A stretch of 64,000 nt of DNA, taken from assembly GCF_003752595.1 (NCBI RefSeq), contig NZ_RKIJ01000013.1:278969-342968 (forward strand), read 5' to 3'. Origin of the DNA: Cellulomonas sp. PhB143 (GTDB taxonomy: Bacteria > Actinomycetota > Actinomycetes > Actinomycetales > Cellulomonadaceae). This document shows positions 58,144-64,000 of this stretch, piece after piece. Numbering within the stretch: position 1 is the stretch's first letter; each line of letters opens with the position of its first letter. The notes below the pieces were generated by a model, which was not told the DNA's origin, ran no database searches, and saw nothing but the letters and a program-made list of their open reading frames with translations. Position numbers and translations under genes: made by a program.

Positions 58144-59556
58144 TCAGGCCGCGGCCCGGCCGAGCCCCGTGAACTCCCACCCGGCGGCGCGCCAGGTCAC
58201 CGGGTCGAGCCTGCCCCGCGCGTCGATGATCCGCGGCGTCGCGGTCCGGGACGCGAGCTCCGCCGGGTCGGACCGGAGGAAGTCGTCCCACTCCGTCAGC
58301 ACGAGCACGACGTCCGCGTCCTCCACGCACTCGTCCACCGACGTCGCGTAGGCGAGCGTCGGGTAGGTGCGCCGCGCGGGGTCCCCCGCGACGGGGTCGT
58401 ACACCGAGACCTGGGCGCCGCGCAGGTGCAGCGCCGCGGCCACGTTGAGCGCCGGGGAGTCGCGCACGTCGTCCGTCCGGGGCTTGAAGGCGGCACCGAG
58501 GACGGCGACGCGTCGGTTGAGCACGGACCCGCCGCAGGCCTCGAGCGCCATCGCGATGACGCGCTCGCGCTGGGCCATGTTGATCTCGTCGACCTCCTGC
58601 ATGAGGCTGGCCGCCCGGTCCGCGCCGAGCTCGCGCGCCCGGTGCATGAGGGCGCGGATGTCCTTGGGCAGGCAGCCGCCGCCGAACCCGAGCCCCGCGT
58701 CGAGGAACTGGCGCCCGATCCGCGTGTCGTGGCCGAGGGCGTCCGCGAGCACCGTGACGTCGGCCCCCGCCTTGTCGCAGACGCCCGCGATCGCGTTGAT
58801 GAAGGAGATCTTCGTGGCGAGGAACGCGTTCGCGCTGACCTTGACCAGCTCGGCCGTGGGCAGGTCCGCGGCCACGAACGGGGTGCCCTCGGAGAGCGGT
58901 TGCGCATATACCCGGCGCAGGAGCTGCTCGGCCGGCTGGCTCGCTCCCCCGACCACGATGCGGTCGGGGTGCAGCGTGTCGTGCACGGCCTTCCCCTCCC
59001 GCAGGAACTCGGGGTTCCAGACCAGCTCGACGTCCAGCCCCGGGCGCACGAGCGGCTGGATCATCCCGCGCAGGCGCGCGGCCGTGCCGACGGGCACGGT
59101 CGACTTGCCGACGATCAGCGCGTCGTGCGTCAGGTGCTGCGCGACGCCCGAGACCGCCGCCTCGACGTACCGCAGGTCCGCCGCGTGGCTCGTCCTGCGC
59201 TGCGGGGTGCCCACGCACACGAAGTGCACGTCGGCCCAGCCTGCTGCCCGGGAGAGGTCGGCGGTGAACGTCAGCCGCCCGGACTCGAGCTGCTCGGCGA
59301 GGAGCTCGTCCAGCCCCGGCTCGTAGAACGGGACCTTGCCGAGCGCCAGCGCGTCGACCTTGGACCGGTCGGTGTCGACCCCCATCACCTCGAATCCCAG
59401 GGTCGACATCGCGACGGCGTGCGTGGCGCCGAGGTACCCGGTGCCGATGACGCTGATGCGCGGGGCCTTCTCCCGCGCCGCCCGCGACCGTGCGGCGCGG
59501 GGTCGGGGCGCCCGGGCCCCCGTCGTCGTGGGGGCGGTGCTCTCCTGCGTGCTCAT
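58144..59556 (-). CDS. UDP-glucose/UDP-sugar 6-dehydrogenase
   Basis: 470 residues. Oxidises a UDP-hexose to the uronic acid. NAD site ISVIGTGYLGATHAVAMS (residues 34-51), VGKSTVPVGTA, WNPEFLREGKAVHD, VKVSANAFLATKISFINA, catalytic Cys in GFGGGCLPKD (C295), and second NAD-like domain AVLGAAFKPRTDDVRDSP. An Arg/Ala-rich N-terminal extension of about 30 residues precedes the fold. SD GGGAGG. Downstream of GT2 and GH26 genes; likely supplies UDP-glucuronate. Confidence 0.93.
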   Translation of the reverse strand: MSTQESTAPTTTGARAPRPRAARSRAAREKAPRISVIGTGYLGATHAVAMSTLGFEVMGVDTDRSKVDALALGKVPFYEPGLDELLAEQLESGRLTFTADLSRAAGWADVHFVCVGTPQRRTSHAADLRYVEAAVSGVAQHLTHDALIVGKSTVPVGTAARLRGMIQPLVRPGLDVELVWNPEFLREGKAVHDTLHPDRIVVGGASQPAEQLLRRVYAQPLSEGTPFVAADLPTAELVKVSANAFLATKISFINAIAGVCDKAGADVTVLADALGHDTRIGRQFLDAGLGFGGGCLPKDIRALMHRARELGADRAASLMQEVDEINMAQRERVIAMALEACGGSVLNRRVAVLGAAFKPRTDDVRDSPALNVAAALHLRGAQVSVYDPVAGDPARRTYPTLAYATSVDECVEDADVVLVLTEWDDFLRSDPAELASRTATPRIIDARGRLDPVTWRAAGWEFTGLGRAAA

Positions 59557-59572
59557 GGTTCCTCCCGGTGCT

Positions 59573-59620
59573 CGGTGGGACAGGGGCTGGGTGGGACGGG
59601 GGCCCGGTGGGACAGGGCCC
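59573..59620. repeat. Three 16-bp tandem repeats between GH26 and UGDH genes
   Basis: CGGTGGGACAGGGGCT, GGGTGGGACGGGGGCC and CGGTGGGACAGGGCCC in direct succession. They lie 17 bases upstream of the UGDH start, in its message leader. Confidence 0.8.
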
Positions 59621-59646
59621 GGTGTGGTCGGGCCGACCGGGGACGG

Positions 59647-61515
59647 TCAGGGCTTCGGCAGGTCGCCGAACCCGGAGTCGGGAAGGGTGATCCCGGTGCG
59701 GAACGCGGCGAGCGAGTCGCTGCGCGACCCGATCCGCCAGTCGTTCGTGAGCCGTTCGCCCCCGACGTAGGTGGTGATCGCGAGGTTGAACCAGACGAAG
59801 CCGATGACGTCGTCGTTGCGCGGGTCGCGCAGCCCCCCGAAGAAGTTCTTCACGAAGTCCGGCTTGAACCCGCCGCTCTCCGACGCGCCGACCTCGGCGA
59901 GGATGATCGGCTTGTGGGCGATCTGCCGGAGCTGGCCGAGCGTGTCGCCGTAGGTGTAGGAGAAGGTCGGCGTGTACCCGCTGCGGTACGGCGGGCGGCT
60001 GTAGCCCGAGAGGCCCAGCCAGTCGACGTACGCGTCGCCGGGGTAGAGCGAGCGGGTGAAGGCGAGGGACTTCGACCCGCCCCAGAGGTTGTTGACGATG
60101 TTCGGCGCCCAGATCCAGATGACGTACTCGTTGGCGCCCTCCTCCTCGAAGATGTCGTGCACGTGGCGCCAGACCTTCGCGTAGTCGCCGGGGCGGTTCC
60201 CGTTGACGGACCCGCCGCCCCAGCCCTGCTCGGACCAGGGGTACCAGCTGCCGTTCATCTCGTGGTTGAGCCGGATCCCCAGCGGCAGGCCGGTCGCGGC
60301 GACGTCCTTGGCGTACTTGTGCAGGTAGTCGTCGAACGCGCCCGACAGGACGCGGGGCATGGAGTACTCCGGTGCGGTGGACTCGTTGTTGCCCGCCGTC
60401 AGCGCCGTCATCTCCCAGGTCATCACGGGCAGCTTGCCGCGCGCCCACGCCCGCTGCGGTCCCTCGGGCCGGAAGTCGCGGTCCCAGCCCTGGAAGTAGC
60501 CGACGATCGTCGTGTCCCGCTGCGCCTGCTCCTCGTACATGTCGTACGTGGACCAGGACCACGGGGCCTGCTCCGTGTAGAAGCCGAACAGCCGGTCCTT
60601 CGGGTGGAGCAGCTGGCCGCGCGTCGGCGCCTCGATCGTCGCCGGGGTCTCGTCCGTGTCCCGGTCGGCGAGCTCCTGCTTGAGCTTCGCCTCGCGCTCG
60701 CGGACCGCCGCGAGCTGGAACGCGGTCTCCTTCTGCGCCGCCTTCGCGCTGCCCGCGCGGCCCCATGCACGCTCGGTCTCCGCGCGCGCCCGCTCCGCCT
60801 GCGCCCGGGCGCCCGTGGCCTGCGCCTGGGCGTGGTCGCGGTCCGCCTTGGCCTTCGCCGCGCGGCGCGCCGCGGCCTCCGCGTCCGCGCGGGCGTGGTC
60901 GCGGTCCGCCTTCGCGGCCGACGACGCCTGGGTCGCCGTCGCGGCCCGGCGGTCCGCGTCCGCCGCGGCGCGCAGCCCCTGCGCCCCGGCGCCCGCGGCG
61001 GCCGACTGCGCCCCGGCGACCGTGGCCTCCGCGACGCCCGCACGGACGCGTGCCTGCGCGGCCTCCTCGGCACGCGCCTGCGCCGAGCCCCGCTCCTGCG
61101 CGGCGGACCTCTCCGCCGCGCCCTTCGCGGCCCAGGCCCCGGCGAGCTGCGTCTGCGCGGCCCTGTCCTTCTTCTGCCGTGCGGCGACGCGCTCCTGCTC
61201 GGCGACCGCCCGCTCCTCGGCGGCCTTCTTCTGGCCGCTGACCATGCCCTGCTCGCGCTCCGTGGCGGCCTTGGCCTCGATCCGGCGCTGCTCCGACTCC
61301 TGGCCGAGCCGGTCGACCTCCTTGCGCAGCGCGGCGTTCTCCGCCGCCAGGCGCGCTTCCGCCTTCGTCGCGGGTGCTGCCGGGGAGTCGCCCTGCGGCG
61401 AGGCCCAGACGACCGCGCTGACCGTGAGGAGGGCGACGACCAGGACCAGCGTGGCGATGCGCGCCGCCAGGGGCGAGAGCCCGGCGGTCCGGGCGATCTT
61501 CGACGGGTCAGACAT
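59647..61515 (-). CDS. Membrane-anchored coiled-coil GH26 glycoside hydrolase
   Basis: 622 residues. Short cytoplasmic head, one span (about 20-40), then about 240 residues of Ala/Arg/Glu/Lys-rich coiled coil, then a GH26 domain (about 305-615). Acid/base Glu419 in RLNHEMNGSWYPWS and nucleophile Glu541 in IILAEVGAS. DWLGLSGYSRPPY is also typical. GH26 members are mannanases or beta-1,3-/1,3-1,4-glucan hydrolases. Its start overlaps the GT2 stop by eight bases, so it is made with the synthase and probably cuts or releases its product. Confidence 0.88.
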   Translation of the reverse strand: MSDPSKIARTAGLSPLAARIATLVLVVALLTVSAVVWASPQGDSPAAPATKAEARLAAENAALRKEVDRLGQESEQRRIEAKAATEREQGMVSGQKKAAEERAVAEQERVAARQKKDRAAQTQLAGAWAAKGAAERSAAQERGSAQARAEEAAQARVRAGVAEATVAGAQSAAAGAGAQGLRAAADADRRAATATQASSAAKADRDHARADAEAAARRAAKAKADRDHAQAQATGARAQAERARAETERAWGRAGSAKAAQKETAFQLAAVREREAKLKQELADRDTDETPATIEAPTRGQLLHPKDRLFGFYTEQAPWSWSTYDMYEEQAQRDTTIVGYFQGWDRDFRPEGPQRAWARGKLPVMTWEMTALTAGNNESTAPEYSMPRVLSGAFDDYLHKYAKDVAATGLPLGIRLNHEMNGSWYPWSEQGWGGGSVNGNRPGDYAKVWRHVHDIFEEEGANEYVIWIWAPNIVNNLWGGSKSLAFTRSLYPGDAYVDWLGLSGYSRPPYRSGYTPTFSYTYGDTLGQLRQIAHKPIILAEVGASESGGFKPDFVKNFFGGLRDPRNDDVIGFVWFNLAITTYVGGERLTNDWRIGSRSDSLAAFRTGITLPDSGFGDLPKP

Positions 61516-63106
61516 ACAGCAGCGCCTCCAGGCCGAAGATCACGGCGCCGATCCCGTACGGGACGGCGGCCAGCAGGTTCGGTCGGCGCCGCCCGGCGCG
61601 CCGTCGGGTGCGCGCGGCCGCGTCCGCCGGCGCCGCAGGCGCGGCGGCGAGCGCCGCGGTGAGGAGCTCGACCCCCTGGGCCCCGTCGTCGTCGGCCGCG
61701 ACCTGCGCCGGCGAGGGCGTACCGCTCGCGGGGCCGCCCGCCGGCGGGAGCGTCGCCCCGGCGTCGTCGTCCGCGCGTGCGGCGACCGGGCGGTCGACGA
61801 CGTCCAGCGGCGCCCCGCTCGGCCCGATCTCCGCGAGCTCCGCGGCCAGGTCGTCCGTCTCGCGCGTGTAGGCGCCCGCGCGGGTCCCCCAGCCGGCCAC
61901 GTGCGCCATGCGGAAGAAGCCGAGCAGGCGGACCGGCATGAGGAACAGCGTCGAGACGATGATGAAGACCGGCAGCCGGAAGACGTCGGACGGCTTCTCG
62001 CGCAGGTGCCGCACCTGCCGGACGGCCATCGACAGCACCGACGAGACGACCATGAGCGCGAGCACCAGGACGACGCCGGAGTACCCCACGCTCTCCGCGA
62101 GGATCGCCTCGTACAGGTTCGCCCCCGTGCCGCTGACGCCGCGGTAGACCCAGCCCAGGATCGTGCCGAAGAGCAGGAACGGCAGGAGGATGTCGGCGAC
62201 GAAGAACAGGGCCAGGACGGGCGCGTGCGCCACCATCCAGGGCAGCATGCGCAGGGTGTTGTACTGGCTGCCCCGGGCCCACCGCAGCTGCTGCTTGTAG
62301 AGCTTCTTCACCTGCAGCGGTGCGTCGGTGTAGACGAGGCTCGTGCTCTGGTAGACGGTCTGGTAGCCCTCCTTGAGGGTCAGGTTCGTCAGCGTGCGGT
62401 CGTCGGAGACCTCGAGGAAGATCCCGAGGAACCGCTCGGTCATGAACTTGTCCATGACCCGCACGAGGATGTTGCGCCGGAAGGCGATCGTGCGCCCCGG
62501 CAGGCACCCGACCTGGCCCACGGACGACTGGGCCGGCATCGAGTACAGGCCGCGCGTGTTCTCCAGCCAGTCCGCCCAGCGCGTGATCCAGCTCCGCTCG
62601 GGCTCGAGGATGCGCTGGCGCGTCGTGACCCCGCCGACGGAGTCCCGGGCGAACGGCTTGAGCAGCTCGGCGAGGGCGTCGGGCGTCCAGATCGTGTCGG
62701 AGTCGACCAGCACGGTGATGTCCCCGGTGGACATGAGCGTGCCGACCTTCACGGCGTTGCGCTTGCCCGGGACCGGCGTGTGCGTCCATCGCACGGCGGG
62801 CGCGAGCTCCTCGCACACCCGCTCGAGCACCGGGTTGCGCGCGCCGTTGATCACCACGATCACCTCGTGGGGGCGTTGCGCGACGATGCGGCCGAGGACC
62901 TCGCGGAAGAGGTCCTCGGGCTCGTCGACCACGGGGACGACGACGCTGGCCGTCGTGCTGTACGGCGCGGTGACGGGCCGGTAGCGCCGCGACAGCAGCA
63001 CCTTCAGGGCCCACAGCGCCCAGATGATCGTGGAGAAGGCGGCGAAGAGATAGATCTCGCTCTGCACGTCGAGCATGTGCCGGAGCTGGAGGATGAAGAT
63101 GAACAT
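61508..63106 (-). CDS. Processive family 2 glycosyltransferase (polysaccharide synthase)
   Basis: 532 residues. Two N-terminal spans, GT2 domain (about 50-285) with VDSDT (D135, D137), EVSDDRTLT (D235-D236) and QQLRW (Q272-W276), then several spans (about 295-430) and a disordered tail with one last span. This is the hyaluronan/cellulose synthase architecture, which polymerises and exports in one protein. The product is not known. ATG 63106; an internal ATG (MLDVQSEIY) is possible. First of three genes with GH26 and UGDH. Confidence 0.9.
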   Translation of the reverse strand: MFIFILQLRHMLDVQSEIYLFAAFSTIIWALWALKVLLSRRYRPVTAPYSTTASVVVPVVDEPEDLFREVLGRIVAQRPHEVIVVINGARNPVLERVCEELAPAVRWTHTPVPGKRNAVKVGTLMSTGDITVLVDSDTIWTPDALAELLKPFARDSVGGVTTRQRILEPERSWITRWADWLENTRGLYSMPAQSSVGQVGCLPGRTIAFRRNILVRVMDKFMTERFLGIFLEVSDDRTLTNLTLKEGYQTVYQSTSLVYTDAPLQVKKLYKQQLRWARGSQYNTLRMLPWMVAHAPVLALFFVADILLPFLLFGTILGWVYRGVSGTGANLYEAILAESVGYSGVVLVLALMVVSSVLSMAVRQVRHLREKPSDVFRLPVFIIVSTLFLMPVRLLGFFRMAHVAGWGTRAGAYTRETDDLAAELAEIGPSGAPLDVVDRPVAARADDDAGATLPPAGGPASGTPSPAQVAADDDGAQGVELLTAALAAAPAAPADAAARTRRRAGRRRPNLLAAVPYGIGAVIFGLEALLYV

Positions 63107-63411
63107 GCGACCCCGCAGAGGGCTGGTGCCCCGGTCCGCAGGCCGGGGACGGTCCGGTCGAGCCGCATCGGCGCCGTGGGACGCCGACGGTTGCGAGGCG
63201 TGCTCGGACCGGGGGCCGCGTCGTCACGACTGCCTGTCACACCCTCGCGACGACTGCTGCGTGCCGGCCGGTGCTGCGTGGTGCGTAGAACGTGGCCGCG
63301 CTCCCACGCTAGGTGCCACGGGGGTGCATGGGAACGGCGGGGGCCACAGTTCACACAGGTTTTACCCAGCCGCCACGGACGCGGCGGCGGCTGGCGGGTC
63401 CGCGGGGGCGG
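63107..63411. other. Regulatory gap upstream of the polysaccharide locus
   Basis: 305 bases without a gene. Holds a candidate promoter and, close to the GT2 start, a small hairpin CCCCGG/CCGGGG (63129-63148). A locally AT-richer stretch near 63350 (CACACAGGTTTTACC) stands out but matches no site I can name. Confidence 0.6.
63306..63334 (-). promoter_or_regulatory. Candidate promoter of GT2-GH26-UGDH
   Basis: TTCCCA (63334-63329), 17-base spacer, TAGCGT (63311-63306) on the minus strand. The leader would be about 190 bases. Confidence 0.45.
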
Positions 63412-63735
63412 TCAGACGCTGTGCTCGCCCTGGCCCGACGCGGCGGTCCCGCCGGTGGACGGGGAGTCGTGGCCGAGCGCGCTGCCCGCCTTGTCCTTGA
63501 CGGCCTGCGCCGCCTTGGTGCCCTGCTCCTTGGCGACGTCGGCCAGCTTGGAGCCCTGCTCCTTGGCGACGTCCGACGCCTTGTCCTGGGCGGTGGTGAC
63601 GGCGGACTGCACCTGGTCCGAGTGCCAGAGCTCGCCGGCCTTGGTCCGGATCTGCTCGTAGCGCTGGCGGCCGGCGCGCGAGCCCAGCACGTAGCCGACC
63701 CCCAGGCCGACGAGGAGGGTGATCTTCGAGTTCAT
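63412..63735 (-). CDS. Small YtxH-like protein
   Basis: 107 residues. A short glycine-containing hydrophobic N-terminus (ITLLVGLGVGYVLGSRAGRQRYEQI) typical of YtxH proteins, then Ala/Lys/Gln-rich helices with two copies of DVAKEQG(S/T)K, reminiscent of LEA-type stress proteins. Function unknown. ATG at 63735; the frame runs on into the C-rich end but that part is artefact-like. Confidence 0.82.
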   Translation of the reverse strand: MNSKITLLVGLGVGYVLGSRAGRQRYEQIRTKAGELWHSDQVQSAVTTAQDKASDVAKEQGSKLADVAKEQGTKAAQAVKDKAGSALGHDSPSTGGTAASGQGEHSV

Positions 63736-63780
63736 GGCGGGCTCCCGGGGTCGACGACGTTTAGCCGAACGTAGTCGCGG

Positions 63781-64000
63781 CCACCCCCGCTCGCACGCGA
63801 GGGGCGGTGGGGCGGGGCCCCCCCCCGCGCCCCCCCCCCCCCCCCCCCCCCCCAACCCCCCCCCCCCCCCCCCCCCCCCCCCGGGGCCCCCCCCCCCCCC
63901 CCCCCCCGGGGGCGGGGGCCCCCCCCCCCCCCCCCCCGCGCGCCCCCCCCCCCCCCCCGAGCCCCCGCGCGCCCCCCCCCCCCCCCCCCCCCCCACCCGG
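63781..64000. repeat. C-rich homopolymer end of the window
   Basis: From about 63820 almost all bases are C with occasional G or A. No real gene is visible. Most likely low-quality or mis-assembled contig end rather than genuine sequence. Confidence 0.75.

Noticed and set aside
58426..61662. Long plus-strand open frame (1078 codons) antisense to UGDH and GH26 genes
   Set aside because: No recognisable domain; both genes beneath have complete catalytic motifs on the minus strand.
63340..63380. CRP-type site upstream of the GT2 gene
   Set aside because: TTCACACAGG and surrounding bases do not form the TGTGA-N6-TCACA palindrome.
63412..63996. N-terminal poly-glycine extension of the YtxH-like protein
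   Set aside because: Produced by the poly-C end; the normal ATG at 63735 gives a complete protein.

Overview
This is one contiguous piece of a very GC-rich actinobacterial chromosome, most likely from the Micrococcales (Cellulomonas, Cellulosimicrobium or Isoptericola type). The evidence is the extreme codon bias, many GTG and TTG starts, leaderless promoters of the form TANNNT-N6-RTG, phosphatidylinositol mannoside genes, a free-standing Prim-Pol/LigC pair, and the actinobacterial order thrS-HIT-pgsA-patA-pimA-pdxS-pdxT-yebC-ruvCAB-yajC-secDF-apt-rel. I see no rRNA, tRNA, CRISPR array, prophage or insertion sequence.

Layout. 1-11 kb: 5' part of alaS, two small membrane proteins, rpsD, rarA, an MMPL exporter, a GNAT acetyltransferase, aspS and a PPOX-fold protein. 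11-18 kb: a radical SAM protein, a TPP-riboswitch-controlled ykoEDC thiamine ECF transporter, hisS and an MBL hydrolase. 18-26 kb: a membrane cyclophilin, a DUF349 protein, an AbiEi-like orphan, convergent DNA primase-polymerase and ATP-dependent DNA ligase, and the (p)ppGpp synthetase/hydrolase. 26-42 kb: a long minus-strand block covering secretion (YajC, SecD, SecF), recombination (RuvABC), PLP synthesis (PdxST), PI-mannoside synthesis (PgsA, PatA, PimA) and thrS. 42-44.8 kb: a DoxX protein, an MFS transporter and a DUF3467 protein.

44.8-58.1 kb is a catabolic island for allantoin and glyoxylate. Two minus-strand operons, maeB-aceB-DUF6986-allE and hyi-glxR-gcl-glxK-allB, lie next to a divergent iclR-SDR pair. 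Allantoin is opened by AllB. AllE acts on ureidoglycine. Glyoxylate then leaves either through Gcl, GlxR/Hyi and glycerate kinase to phosphoglycerate, or through malate synthase and malic enzyme to pyruvate. The allantoate and ureidoglycolate steps are not in the window. Both operons carry the same two-site 36-bp operator (two TTCYG-N5-CGRAA-like palindromes with centres 21 bp apart), placed over recognisable promoters. This points to one IclR-family repressor controlling the island.

58.1-63.1 kb is a compact predicted exopolysaccharide locus: a processive GT2 synthase, a membrane-anchored coiled-coil GH26 hydrolase, and a UDP-sugar 6-dehydrogenase. The window ends with a small YtxH-like protein and about 170 bases of C-rich homopolymer that looks like a sequencing or assembly artefact.
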